Assembly: GCA_902488725.1 (NCBI GenBank)
Contig: CABTXO010000004.1
Coordinates: 1-18,981, forward strand
DNA from: an uncultured Bacteroidales bacterium
GTDB taxonomy: Bacteria; Bacteroidota; Bacteroidia; Bacteroidales; UBA932
Direction of reading: 5' to 3'
DNA length: 18,981 bases
Positions 6,978 through 14,940 of this stretch are shown one piece after another. The translations under genes and the position numbers were made by a program. A model generated the notes under the pieces. That model was not told where the DNA came from. It ran no database searches and saw only the letters and a program-made list of their open reading frames with translations. Each line of letters opens with the position of its first letter. Positions within the stretch are counted from its first letter, which is position 1.

Positions 6978-7887
6978 GCAGCTGTCGTACCTGGCCGCGC
7001 TCGGCTGGACGGACGCGGACATCGCAGGGTTCCTGGACCTGCCGGAACAGGAATTCGGACGCGCGATGGCCGGGATGGCCCCCGAGTTCGTGGACATCGT
7101 CGATGCGGGCAGGATCCGGCAGGCCGTGACGCACGGCCGCCTGGAGAAACGCGCGGAGATCGAGATTGCCGTCGCGGTCTCGGCGGCGGGAGGAAACGCC
7201 AAGGCGGTCAGACAGTATTCCGAGATCGTCCGGGACCGGAGCTTCAGCATCTCCAAGCTGGACCTGTTCGGCGGCGCCGACAGGGAAGGAGCCTTCGAGC
7301 GGATCCAGGAGTACATCGCCTCCGGTTCCAAGGGGATCCTGCCGGAGAAGGAGCAGGTCTATGTCGACCTGCTGACCCTCGTCTATTCCCTGGACGGGCA
7401 GTACGGCAAGCGCCGCACCATCCGCTTCCTCACGTCCAAGCCGTTCGAAATCCCGTACGACCGCGCGTCCGACATCTACTCCGAGGCCGTGGAGCTGTTC
7501 TTCGCCAACCGGAAGGTGTCCAAGGACGCGCTCCGGAACAAGATCGCCGATCAGTTCGACTCCCTGTACATCGCCGCACGGGATTCCGCCAAGACCACGC
7601 GTGACTACGAGGTGGCCTCCGGAATTCTGGCGAACAAGGCGCGCGCCCTGCAGCTGGACCGGGACGATCCGCAGCGGCTCCCGCCTGAGGTGTACCAGCG
7701 TCCTTACCGCGTGCTCGGACTCACGCCGGAGGTCATCGGACTTCCGCCCGCGAACCGGGAGGAGCTCGCCCGCCAGATCGACGGACTCGTCGCCCCCGAC
7801 CAGGTCCGCCGCAGGCTGCGGCGGGATGCCGGCGTGGACGATCTGGACATCGTCCAATACCTCGAAGATGCAAAGGAAGAAGGTTGA
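6949..7887 (+). CDS. Terminase small subunit-like DNA-recognition protein, 312 aa
   Basis: The N-terminus has the helix-turn-helix pattern of small terminases: LSYLAALGWTDADIAGFLDL (about residues 12-31), followed by RQAVTHGRLEKRAEIEIAVA. That is the usual TerS layout, in which a gene-specific HTH recognises the packaging site and the helices behind it form the ring. The gene ends where the large-subunit gene begins (20-bp overlap), the classical TerS-TerL arrangement. At 312 residues it is longer than most TerS proteins (about 150-200); the extra C-terminal half (after about 170) is mostly helical and may carry oligomerisation or TerL-binding functions. ATG 6949 lies inside the previous gene. 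The assignment comes from the HTH and neighbourhood. Confidence 0.6.
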   Translation: MKELTGETLEQLSYLAALGWTDADIAGFLDLPEQEFGRAMAGMAPEFVDIVDAGRIRQAVTHGRLEKRAEIEIAVAVSAAGGNAKAVRQYSEIVRDRSFSISKLDLFGGADREGAFERIQEYIASGSKGILPEKEQVYVDLLTLVYSLDGQYGKRRTIRFLTSKPFEIPYDRASDIYSEAVELFFANRKVSKDALRNKIADQFDSLYIAARDSAKTTRDYEVASGILANKARALQLDRDDPQRLPPEVYQRPYRVLGLTPEVIGLPPANREELARQIDGLVAPDQVRRRLRRDAGVDDLDIVQYLEDAKEEG

Positions 7888-9643
7888 TACCAGGCGAACA
7901 CGGGCCGCACAGGTTCAGTACCAGAACAAGTTCGCCCAGCTGGCATCCCTGGTGTCCGCCCGCAAAAGCCTGTACGTGATCGGTCGCGGCGGCGCGAAGA
8001 CCACAGACATCCAGACGGAGCGGCTGCTGGACATCGTCTACGGGATGCCCGGCGCACCGGTCGTCTGGGTGGCCGACACCTTCACCAACCTCTCGGCGAA
8101 CATCCTCCCCTCCGTGCTGGAGGGACTGGAGCGGAAGGGGCTGCGGGAGGGCGTGCACTACGTGATCGAGCGGGAGCCGCCCGCCTTCACGGAAGCGGAG
8201 AAGGCCGGACTGCCGGACTGGTTGCGCCCGCACTTCTGGAAGCCCTTCAACAAGCTGGTGTCCTGGAAGCGGACGATGGTGTTCTACACCGGCACGAACG
8301 TCCGCTTCGGATCGCTCGACCGCCCGTCCACGCTCGCCGGTGCCTCCTACGTCTTCGTGTTCGGGGACGAGGTGAAGTACTTCCGGGAGGACAAGATCGC
8401 CAACCTCCTGAAGGCCGTCCGGGGCTACCGGCAGGAATACGGCCACAGCCCCTTCTACCGGGGCTTCTCGTTCACCACCGACATGCCGGACACCACCCAC
8501 GCAGGGGAATATGACTGGATTCTCAAGCACGCCGCCCTGATGGACGTACCCGCCCTGGTGACGGTGATGAAGACGGGGCTGGTCTACCACCAGGCGATGC
8601 AGGAGGCAGTGGCGGCCAAGGATGCCTGGCTCGCGGGCCGCTCTCCCGACGACATGGATGCCTACCGCCGGAAGCTGCGCACCGCCTTCCTGTGGCGCGC
8701 CCGCTGGGAGGAGCTGCGGTGCCGACCGGAGGCGGAGACCTTCTTCCTGCTCTCCTCCTCCTACATCAACGCCGACATCCTCACGGAACAGTGGTTCGGC
8801 GACGCCATCGACGGGCGGATCCCGGATCTGGGCACGTCCATCCTCTCGATGCGCCCGTCACTGGAGTCCGGGGACCGGTTCTACGCCGCTCTATCCGGAC
8901 GGCATTTCTACTACGACGGCATCGACGAGCAGGCCTACGAGACCTTCGGACTGCTGCAGCGGGAGGACTGCCGCGTGCTACGCCACCTGCGGACGGACCG
9001 TCCGCTCGTCGGCGGGATGGACTTCGGCAACATGTGCTCCCTGTCCGTCGCCCAGAACGGGGCCGAGGACGGCCGCTCCTGCATCCGGGTGCTGAAGTTC
9101 CTGTACACCCTGCCTCCCCAGTACGTGCAGGACCTCGGCGAACAGTTCCGCACCTGGTTCGCCCCCATGCGCACGAAGATCCTGATGCTGTACTACGACC
9201 GCTCCGGCAACGCCTACAAATCCGTCGGGGAGAACCAGGTCGGCAAGTTCAAGCGGGCGGTGGAATACTTCCCGGACGGTCGGCGCACCGGCTGGACGGT
9301 GCAGCTCATGTCCATCGGCCAGGGCAACATCGGGCAGCCGGAGGAATATGCCTTCATGCAGGAACTGTTCGGGGAGCGGAACCCCCGGCTGCCGGTCGTC
9401 CGCATCGACGCGAACACGGCGCGCCCGCTGAAGGTCTCGCTTGAGAACGCCCGCACCCTCGTGCGGAACGGGGTCGTGTTCAAGGACAAGCGCAGCGAGA
9501 AGCTGCCCGCAGAGCAGCTGCCGCTCCGCTCGACCAATCCATCCGACTCCTTCAAGTATCTGGTGATGACCAAGCAGCTCCAGGACGCCGTGCGGGGCCG
9601 CAGCTCGCTCCCGTCCGCCGCAGCGGATCCCCGCTCCGTCTGA
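7868..9643 (+). CDS. Terminase large subunit (packaging ATPase and nuclease), 591 aa
   Basis: TerL powers DNA translocation into the prohead and cuts the concatemer. From ATG 7868 the ATPase half shows a Walker A-like GRGGAKTT (about residues 39-46), a Walker B with catalytic Glu (YVFVFGDE, about 161-168) and a coupling motif (FSFTTDMP, about 201-208). The C-terminal RNase H-like nuclease has its first Asp in GGMDFGN (about 383-389), the second acidic segment in MLYYDRSGN (about 440-449), and a last one around DSFKYLVM (about 560). The Walker A is atypical in having GGA before K-T rather than the more usual SGK. Longer readings starting at 7601 use a frame that belongs to the TerS gene and should be ignored. 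Confidence 0.9.
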   Translation: MQRKKVDTRRTRAAQVQYQNKFAQLASLVSARKSLYVIGRGGAKTTDIQTERLLDIVYGMPGAPVVWVADTFTNLSANILPSVLEGLERKGLREGVHYVIEREPPAFTEAEKAGLPDWLRPHFWKPFNKLVSWKRTMVFYTGTNVRFGSLDRPSTLAGASYVFVFGDEVKYFREDKIANLLKAVRGYRQEYGHSPFYRGFSFTTDMPDTTHAGEYDWILKHAALMDVPALVTVMKTGLVYHQAMQEAVAAKDAWLAGRSPDDMDAYRRKLRTAFLWRARWEELRCRPEAETFFLLSSSYINADILTEQWFGDAIDGRIPDLGTSILSMRPSLESGDRFYAALSGRHFYYDGIDEQAYETFGLLQREDCRVLRHLRTDRPLVGGMDFGNMCSLSVAQNGAEDGRSCIRVLKFLYTLPPQYVQDLGEQFRTWFAPMRTKILMLYYDRSGNAYKSVGENQVGKFKRAVEYFPDGRRTGWTVQLMSIGQGNIGQPEEYAFMQELFGERNPRLPVVRIDANTARPLKVSLENARTLVRNGVVFKDKRSEKLPAEQLPLRSTNPSDSFKYLVMTKQLQDAVRGRSSLPSAAADPRSV

Positions 9644-9921
9644 AAACACGCTCCAGCACGTGCAGAATGCACCTTTCCGCCATAAATCACCATTCCGAGC
9701 TTCTGCAATCGCATCTCTTCCGTTGGGCGGCCCGGCCTCTCCCGTGACAAAAAAAGTAGATTCCCGCCCGGATCCGGCGGATTTCGTTCAATTTCAGCGG
9801 TTTCCCGTCAGAATATTCCGGGAAACAGCCCCGGAACCGTCCTTTTCCGTCGCCTCCGGCGGATTCCCGCCCTGATGCTGCTGTCCTTTGGGCCGCGCCG
9901 CCGATGGCGTATCTTCGCGCC
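9644..9921. other. Intergenic gap after terL with an imperfect hairpin
   Basis: No gene is convincing here on either strand. It contains a short palindrome, CCGGATCCGG (about 9769-9778), and a hairpin with stem TTCCGGG (9816-9822) / CCCGGAA (9830-9836) and a 7-nt loop. No U-run follows the stem, so I do not call it a terminator. The right end holds a clear promoter for the next transcription unit. Confidence 0.5.
9887..9917 (+). promoter_or_regulatory. Second internal structural promoter
   Basis: TTTG (9887-9890), a 19-bp spacer and TATCTTCG (9910-9917) match the Bacteroidetes consensus with one substitution in the -7 box. The expected start site falls at about 9922, at or beside the ATG of the next gene, so the transcript would be nearly leaderless. 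Confidence 0.75.
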
Positions 9922-10194
9922 ATGAACGTCTTCGAAGCGCTGTCCGAGATGCGGCGGCTGTCCGCCGAGGGGAAGGACTTCTCCTTCTCCTTCATGAGCT
10001 GGAACCCCACGGCGGGCCGGAGCGAGGGCGTGGTCTTCGTGCGGCGGGGTGTCCTGCGCAAGCGGGAAGTGGAGAGGCACAACCGGAACGCCGAATACAT
10101 CGAGGCATACACCGACCTGGACACCGGTGCCCCGCGCCGGTTCTGGCAGCCTCTGCTGATGACGTTCAACGGGCATAAATTGACACTCGTATGA
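9922..10194 (+). CDS. Hypothetical small protein upstream of the portal gene, 90 aa
   Basis: I use ATG 9922 because the alternative ATG 9904 lies inside the promoter. The protein begins MNVFEALSEMRRLSAEGKDF and continues FSFMSWNPTAGRSEGVV, then a basic strip (RRGVLRKREVERHNRN, about residues 48-63). It looks like a small beta-rich adaptor domain. It overlaps the portal gene by four bases (ATGA), so it is coupled to portal production and may be a virion or connector protein. I do not recognise the family. The nearly leaderless start downstream of its own promoter is unusual within this operon. Confidence 0.65.
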   Translation: MNVFEALSEMRRLSAEGKDFSFSFMSWNPTAGRSEGVVFVRRGVLRKREVERHNRNAEYIEAYTDLDTGAPRRFWQPLLMTFNGHKLTLV

Positions 10195-11549
10195 GCAGAA
10201 TTGAAAAGGTATCCGACAACACGCACGTGCTCCGGCTGAACGACGGCCGGGCATTCGCCCTTTCGAACCGCCGGGACGCGAGCCTGGACACCGTGTTCTG
10301 GATGGCGCAGCAGCGCAACTGGGAGAAGACTCCGCACACCGTCTGCGGAGAGAAGGTCGTCCCGTTCGGATTCGACAACAACCTCCCCGCACACCTGCGG
10401 GACATCCTGGACGAAAACAACCTCGGCCCCGGGATTCTCGAACGCCAGATGGGACTCCTGTACGGACAGGGCGTGTTCCTGAACCGGCTGGGGTACAAGG
10501 ACGGCGAAATCGTCCATCTCTGGGAGGAGGACCGGCAGATCCAGGAATGGCTGGAAAGCTTCGACTACGTCTCCTACATCAAAGGCTGCATGACCGACTA
10601 CCTGCACCTGAAGGGTTTCTTCGATGCCAAGTTCCTTGCCAGAGGGCGCAGGCTCGGTCGGCGGCCGTTCATCTCCAGGCTGGAGCACATCTCCGCCAAG
10701 AACGCACGCCTCGAATGGCCGGACTCCATGGACATCAAGGACGTGAAGCACATCGTCGTGGGGGACTTCGAGCATTCGTGCGTCGGGAGCGGCGTCCGGG
10801 TGTTTCCGGTCTACGATCCGCGGGATCCCGGAAAGTTCGCGGCTTCTGCGTCCTACAACCACACCTATTCCTTCGCCCGGGATTTCTACGCCGTCCCGCA
10901 GTACTGGGGCGCGCTCCGCTGGATCGTCAAGGGGTCGGAGGTCCCGGCCATATTCAAGTACGTCACGGACAACGGCATCAACCTCGCCTACATCGTCAAG
11001 GCCCCACGCGAGTACTGGGACGAGCGGCGGGAGCGGATCCGCATGGTCAACCCCACCTGGAGCGACGCCGAGGTGGAGAACGAGGTCAGCCGGCTGACCG
11101 AGGAACTCCTGCACCAGATGCAGGAGGTCCTGTCGGGGAAGGAGAACGCCGGGAAGTTCTTCTATTCCCTGGACATGCCCTCCGAGAACGGCGCCGGGCG
11201 CGTGTCCTGGACGGTCGAGGCGATCGACCAGAAGATGAAGGACTTCGTCGAGGCGCAGCTGAAGATCTCCGAGGCGTCCGCCTCCGCCATCACCTCCGGG
11301 ATGGGGCTCCACCCGTCCCTGTCCAACGTGATGGTGAACGGGAAGCTCGCCTCCGGGTCTGAACTGCTGTACGCCTTCAAGCTGTTCCTGCTCTCCGACA
11401 CCGAGATCGCCTCGCAGACCATTCTGGAGCCGGTCAACCAGGCCATCGCCTTCAACTTCCCGGACAAGGGGCTGAAACTCGGCTTCTACCACAGACAACT
11501 GCAGTCGGAGGAGGCGCTGACCGAATCCGCCCGCGTCAAAAACCAGTGA
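10191..11549 (+). CDS. Portal protein, 452 aa
   Basis: The portal is the dodecameric ring at the head vertex through which DNA passes and on which terminase docks. The protein has portal size and the usual character: an N-terminal stretch with PFGFDNNLPAHLRDIL (near residues 63-78), then a wing and stem region rich in charged helices (RERIRMVNPTWSDAEVENEV), and a C-terminal segment in which SASAITSGMGLHPSLSNVM is the sort of loop seen where portals thread DNA. It follows TerL and precedes connector-like genes, the normal packaging order. Start ATG 10191 lies in the ATGA overlap with the previous gene. The name rests on context and overall pattern rather than a single motif. Confidence 0.8.
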   Translation: MSRIEKVSDNTHVLRLNDGRAFALSNRRDASLDTVFWMAQQRNWEKTPHTVCGEKVVPFGFDNNLPAHLRDILDENNLGPGILERQMGLLYGQGVFLNRLGYKDGEIVHLWEEDRQIQEWLESFDYVSYIKGCMTDYLHLKGFFDAKFLARGRRLGRRPFISRLEHISAKNARLEWPDSMDIKDVKHIVVGDFEHSCVGSGVRVFPVYDPRDPGKFAASASYNHTYSFARDFYAVPQYWGALRWIVKGSEVPAIFKYVTDNGINLAYIVKAPREYWDERRERIRMVNPTWSDAEVENEVSRLTEELLHQMQEVLSGKENAGKFFYSLDMPSENGAGRVSWTVEAIDQKMKDFVEAQLKISEASASAITSGMGLHPSLSNVMVNGKLASGSELLYAFKLFLLSDTEIASQTILEPVNQAIAFNFPDKGLKLGFYHRQLQSEEALTESARVKNQ

Positions 11550-11551
11550 CC

Positions 11552-12502
11552 ATGGAACCGATCACGACATCATCCCGCCTCTTCAACTACACCGGCTCCG
11601 GCTCGCGGGAGCTGGAGACCCTGACCGGGCAGTGGTACGCCTCATCCCCCTTCCGCTTGATCGAGACGGAGATCGTCTTCGCCGAGCGGGAGGTCGAGCG
11701 GCTGGCCGGCCCCGGCGTGTTCGCCCGCGCCGTGCAGGCCTATTCGCAGGTGCCGCTCCCGCCGGAGGACCTGCCGCTCCTGGACGCCGTCCGGCTTCCG
11801 GTCGCATGCCTCGCGCTGCTGCGCCATTCCGCACTCACAGGGGTCTCCCACGAATCCACCGGCCGCAAGGTCAAGATGGACGACAACGAGCGGTCGCCGT
11901 TCGCATGGCAGATCGACCGGGACGACCGGGCGATGCAGGAGCGGTACTACCGGGCGCTCGATGCCATGTATTCCTATCTGGAAGAGTCGGCGCAGCCGGA
12001 CTGGACGTCCGGAGAGGCCAGGCGCCTCTGCGCGGACTCCATCGTGAAGACGATCGGACAGTTCGAGGCGGTCTACCCGGTCGACGGAAGCTACTACGTC
12101 TACTACATGCTCCTTCCGCTGGTGATCGAGCAGCAGCGGTCCGTGCTGGAGCCCCGCGCGGGCGCGAAATGGGCCGCCATCGCGGACGGATCCGCACCGG
12201 AGGCGCAGCTCGCGCTGGCGCGGCGCGCGGCGATCCTCGGCGCCGTGATCACGGCCGGGCTGCGCTGGTCGCTGGAGGTCTTCCCGCTGGAGATCGCCCG
12301 CCGGTTCTCGCCCACCTTCCAGGGGAACCGGGCGAACCGGGCGGCGATGACCGAGGAGATCGACTGGTACGTGGGGAAGCTGAAGGAGGAGAAGGAGAAC
12401 GCGCTGAACGACCTCACGGAACTGCTCGCCGACGGGACGGCCGTCGCGCCGAAGGCCATCCCGCAGAACGACCCGGCGAACAAATTCTTCACGACGGAAT
12501 GA
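11552..12502 (+). CDS. Hypothetical head-tail connector-like protein, 316 aa
   Basis: ATG 11552 follows the portal stop by 2 bp; GTG 11546 would add two residues. The protein is mainly helical with several Tyr/Trp-rich stretches (YYRALDAMYSYLEESAQPDW, roughly residues 133-152; YYVYYMLLPLVIE, roughly 180-193) and a charged C-terminal helix (EEIDWYVGKLKEEKENAL). No transmembrane segment looks continuous enough to be real. Genes immediately behind a portal commonly encode adaptor or stopper proteins, and the RRFSPTFQG..NRAAM region could be a short contact element. It may belong to a Bacteroidetes phage family of unknown function, but I cannot give the family name with confidence. It ends in an ATGA overlap. 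Confidence 0.65.
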   Translation: MEPITTSSRLFNYTGSGSRELETLTGQWYASSPFRLIETEIVFAEREVERLAGPGVFARAVQAYSQVPLPPEDLPLLDAVRLPVACLALLRHSALTGVSHESTGRKVKMDDNERSPFAWQIDRDDRAMQERYYRALDAMYSYLEESAQPDWTSGEARRLCADSIVKTIGQFEAVYPVDGSYYVYYMLLPLVIEQQRSVLEPRAGAKWAAIADGSAPEAQLALARRAAILGAVITAGLRWSLEVFPLEIARRFSPTFQGNRANRAAMTEEIDWYVGKLKEEKENALNDLTELLADGTAVAPKAIPQNDPANKFFTTE

Positions 12503-13359
12503 ACACGGTGGAGATCTACGAGACCGGGAAGTTGGCGGAGATCCCCTCCTCCTGGAACGAGATGACCCCGAAGCAGGTGCGGGGCGTGTTCCGGCTCTTC
12601 GACCGGTGCGTCCGGAAAGGGCTGTCCCCGCTGGATTTCAATGTCCGGGCGCTGTACTTCCTGATGGGGGTGCGCAGGACCCTGCGCGGAGCGGACGGAC
12701 GGCTGGCCGAGAACGTGTACCTGCTCTGCGAGCGGACCCTGGACTTCCTCTTCGCCGGAGAGAACGCCGGGCTTTCGTTCGACTCCGTCGCCAACCCGCT
12801 TCCCGTAGCCCGTTCGGGAATACGGCGGCTGCACGGCCCGGCGGATCTCCTGCAGGATCTGACGTTCGGGGAGTTCCGGCACGCCTCGGCGGCCGTCAAC
12901 CGGTTCTTCCGGACGCACGACGTGGCGGATCTGGACGAATGCATCGCCTTCCTGTACCGCATCCGGTCGCTACGGGCGAACAGGGCCGGCCGGAGGGTGC
13001 CGGATGTCGGCCAGCGGGACGCTGGCCTGCATATTCGGAGGGCGTCGCGCCTGAAAGGGTGGCGGAAGAATTTGATCATGATGTGGTTCTCTTCCTGCCT
13101 GAACTACCTGCAGACGGGGACGCTGGAGATCGACGGGGAGGAGGTGGATCTTCCACGCCTGTTCGAGGGGGACGGAAGTCCGTCGGGCATGGCGTTCGGA
13201 TGGAACGACCTGCTGGTCGAGGTGGCGAAGGAGGGGACGCTGGGGAACATCGCCCGCGTGGACGAAGAACCTTTGTTCTCGGTTCTTTCGATCATGTGGC
13301 ACAACTACAAGGAGAGGAAACGAAATGAGAAGATTGTCAAAGCTGCAAAGGCTCACTGA
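12499..13359 (+). CDS. Hypothetical phage protein, 286 aa
   Basis: It starts at ATG 12499 within the preceding stop (ATGA). The N-terminus (IPSSWNEMTPKQVRGVFRLF, near residues 15-34) reads like a compact helical domain; the C-terminal half is basic around GWRKNLIMMWFSSCLNYLQT and ends KERKRNEKIVKAAKAH. I do not recognise the family. Its position between a connector-like gene and small tail-completion-like genes would suit a tail or head-completion component, or a tail-assembly chaperone. The next gene overlaps it by 35 bp. Confidence 0.6.
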   Translation: MNTVEIYETGKLAEIPSSWNEMTPKQVRGVFRLFDRCVRKGLSPLDFNVRALYFLMGVRRTLRGADGRLAENVYLLCERTLDFLFAGENAGLSFDSVANPLPVARSGIRRLHGPADLLQDLTFGEFRHASAAVNRFFRTHDVADLDECIAFLYRIRSLRANRAGRRVPDVGQRDAGLHIRRASRLKGWRKNLIMMWFSSCLNYLQTGTLEIDGEEVDLPRLFEGDGSPSGMAFGWNDLLVEVAKEGTLGNIARVDEEPLFSVLSIMWHNYKERKRNEKIVKAAKAH

Positions 13360-13780
13360 GTATCTGGCGGGTCTCGCGGTGACCGCCGCTCCGGGGTGTG
13401 AAACACTCTATCCGCTGATGTCCACCGCCCAGTCGGACGCCACGTCGAAGCTGGCGCACCTGTCCGGCATCCAGATCCTCATCGCCCGCCCGGAAGTGTC
13501 GCAGTCCGGCAACTCGGACAGCCATCGGGATGTACTGAGCACGGCGATATTCGTCATTGAAAAAAATCTTGGTCTGGACAAGACCGAGCCATTGGAGAAT
13601 GATCAGTACTCCCGGCTGCTGGAGGTGGCGGACGCAGTTCTCGGGGCGATCTGCGACGAGACCTCCCGGGACAACTGCACCTTGGTGACGGGGCTGTCCG
13701 TCGCGTCCGTCGACGTCACGCCGGAGGCATCCCTGTTCGGGGGCTGGAGCGGGTACAGCATCGAACTCTCATTCGAATAG
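13325..13780 (+). CDS. Hypothetical small protein, possible tail-completion component, 151 aa
   Basis: The ORF overlaps the 3' end of its upstream neighbour by 35 bp and is preceded by purine-rich GAGAGGAAACGA. The protein begins MRRLSKLQRLTEYLAGLAVT and shows alternating strands (LSGIQILIARPEVSQSGNSD; SVASVDVTPEASLFGGWSGY). It has the size and layout of tail-completion or minor tail proteins, which are commonly a single alpha/beta domain. I do not recognise a family. It is followed two bases later by another small basic gene. The name is positional inference. Confidence 0.6.
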   Translation: MRRLSKLQRLTEYLAGLAVTAAPGCETLYPLMSTAQSDATSKLAHLSGIQILIARPEVSQSGNSDSHRDVLSTAIFVIEKNLGLDKTEPLENDQYSRLLEVADAVLGAICDETSRDNCTLVTGLSVASVDVTPEASLFGGWSGYSIELSFE

Positions 13781-13782
13781 CC

Positions 13783-14148
13783 ATGGATGTCCGGTCGAGA
13801 TTTGTCGGTAACGTCCTCAGAGAGGAGGGGGAGAAGCTGCTGAAGCTGCAGGGGGCGGCAATCGGGAAGTCCGTCCGCTTCCGCACCGGAAAGATCTTCT
13901 CCGACCGCCGGATCTCCGTCACGGCCGGCACCGGCGCCTCGGGGACGCTGACATATTTCCACACGACCTACGAGCGCTTCCTGGACATGAAACGCTTGAA
14001 TTCCGGAAAGAAGAGTGACGGCCGCCGGCGCAAGCGGCGGAAGATCCACAACCGCTTCGTCTTCGGCGCCTATGGATCCATCGCCGAACGGCTCATGTAC
14101 GAATTCACGCAGGACATGGCCGAATCCATTCGGCATAACTCATTGTAG
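13783..14148 (+). CDS. Hypothetical basic protein, possible minor tail or completion protein, 121 aa
   Basis: ATG 13783 lies two bases after the previous stop. The protein is small and basic, with a strongly cationic patch (GKKSDGRRRKRRKIHNRF, about residues 75-92) between two folded-looking pieces (VRSRFVGNVLREEGEKLLKL at the N-terminus; MYEFTQDMAESIRHNSL at the C-terminus). HK97 gp10-like completion proteins have comparable size and charge, but I see no decisive motif. It is the last gene of the compact GC-rich run; base composition falls sharply right after its stop. Confidence 0.6.
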   Translation: MDVRSRFVGNVLREEGEKLLKLQGAAIGKSVRFRTGKIFSDRRISVTAGTGASGTLTYFHTTYERFLDMKRLNSGKKSDGRRRKRRKIHNRFVFGAYGSIAERLMYEFTQDMAESIRHNSL

Positions 14149-14241
14149 TTTAGTAATATTTATGGTATTTTATCATGGCAAACATTTTGCAGATACGTCA
14201 CATTCGGAATACAAATAGAATTCAAGTAATACCGGAAAACC

Positions 14242-14270
14242 TTGTATTTAGAAAAAAAGTATTAACTTTG
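14242..14270 (+). promoter_or_regulatory. Promoter of the SecB/antitoxin-like operon
   Basis: TTG (14242-14244), an 18-bp spacer and TAACTTTG (14263-14270) match the Bacteroidetes consensus. It lies 24 bp upstream of the first ATG in an AT-rich gap, so this operon can be transcribed in the lysogen independently of the phage structural genes. Confidence 0.75.
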
Positions 14271-14294
14271 CATTGCATTCAGTGTGAAAAAGCC

Positions 14295-14534
14295 ATGAAC
14301 AAGTACGTCAAGCAACTCAAAGAATATCTTGCCACATCGTCTCCTGAACAATTACAACGGGACTACGAGGAGTTGCGCGTATTCAATGAATGCGGCCCGA
14401 CGGTTGAAGAATACATCCTGATGCTGGACGGACTTCCCGAAATGCAAATCTCCAATCACTCCATAGCGAATCCAGATTTTCATCTGGATTTTTTTGTTTA
14501 CAATCAATCGGAAATCTATGAGCGAAGAAATTAG
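14295..14534 (+). CDS. Putative antitoxin of a toxin-antitoxin-chaperone operon, 79 aa
   Basis: ATG 14295 is the first start after the promoter; a longer in-frame reading from 14175 would cross the promoter and is rejected. The protein is a small acidic helical domain with a regular pattern (YVKQLKEYLATSSPEQLQRD; GPTVEEYILMLDG) that I recall from small proteins near SecB-like genes. There is no visible DNA-binding motif. The last 20 residues carry a hydrophobic stretch (NPDFHLDFFVYNQ, residues 59-71) that would suit a chaperone-addiction segment, the tail by which such antitoxins depend on a SecB-like chaperone. The gene overlaps the chaperone gene by 17 bp. An intrinsic terminator lies inside its 3' end. 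Function is inferred. Confidence 0.5.
   Translation: MNKYVKQLKEYLATSSPEQLQRDYEELRVFNECGPTVEEYILMLDGLPEMQISNHSIANPDFHLDFFVYNQSEIYERRN
14469..14495 (+). terminator. Intrinsic terminator or attenuator inside the antitoxin-like frame
   Basis: AATCCAGAT (14469/14470-14477) pairs with ATCTGGATT (14482-14490) around a TTTC loop, giving a perfect stem of 8-9 bp, and is followed by an uninterrupted T run to 14495. It lies within the coding frame, 23 bp before the chaperone ATG. Translating ribosomes could melt it, so it may reduce chaperone and toxin transcription when antitoxin translation is weak. Confidence 0.7.
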
Positions 14535-14940
14535 AAATGCCGTTTTTTCTCTGGTCAGATACCATTTCGATAAGGTCTCAATGGATCTTTCATCGATACA
14601 GCCAAATGATAATTTCAGACTGACTATTGCTCCCTCAGGTGCTTACCATGGAAAATCCGGCGAATTCAATCTTTCATTTGAATTCTCAGCTTCCGTAAAG
14701 GAAAAAGAGGTTATCAACATCAGATGTATAGCCGAATTCCGATTCAAGGAACCAGTGTCTCCGGAATCTTTCCCAGACTATTTCTACGCAAACAGCATTG
14801 CCATCGTCTTCCCTTATGTGCGGGCATTCATAAGCACCGTAACGCTTCAGGCGAACATCCGACCGTTGATCATCCCGACATTCAACCTTTCCGGTCTGCG
14901 TGACGAGCTTGCGCGCAACACAACCGTGGCCGATGACTAG
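14518..14940 (+). CDS. SecB-like chaperone of a toxin-antitoxin-chaperone system, 140 aa
   Basis: The C-terminal third has the SecB family signature: YFYANSIAIVFPYVRAFIS (about residues 88-106), then PLIIPTFNLSGL (about 117-128). Compare the SecB pattern, in which FPYxRE is followed by a PPxxLxPxNFxxLY motif. The preceding part is strand-rich (GEFNLSFEFSASVKEKEVIN), as in the SecB fold. SecB tetramers hold unfolded clients; SecB-like proteins in TAC systems instead protect an unstable antitoxin. Length is close to SecB (about 150). ATG 14518 is chosen; a longer start at 14494 would add eight residues inside the neighbouring terminator. It overlaps the antitoxin-like gene by 17 bp and the next gene by 8 bp, so the three are coupled. 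Housekeeping SecB would not be expected in a phage. Confidence 0.8.
   Translation: MSEEIRNAVFSLVRYHFDKVSMDLSSIQPNDNFRLTIAPSGAYHGKSGEFNLSFEFSASVKEKEVINIRCIAEFRFKEPVSPESFPDYFYANSIAIVFPYVRAFISTVTLQANIRPLIIPTFNLSGLRDELARNTTVADD

Noticed and set aside
7601..7867. N-terminal extension of the terminase large subunit
   Set aside because: These bases are the TerS reading frame; the extension is Arg/Ser/Thr-rich and lacks sense, and ATG 7868 gives the expected TerL start.
9660..9875. 71-codon ORF in the gap after terL
   Set aside because: No promoter or ribosome-binding context, low-quality composition, and the hairpin and promoter explain the interval better.
9687..11498. Long minus-strand ORF of about 600 codons opposite the portal gene
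   Set aside because: It is a shadow of the high-GC portal frame: composition is Val/Gly/Asp/His-rich without domain logic, and the plus-strand portal fits position, overlaps and size.
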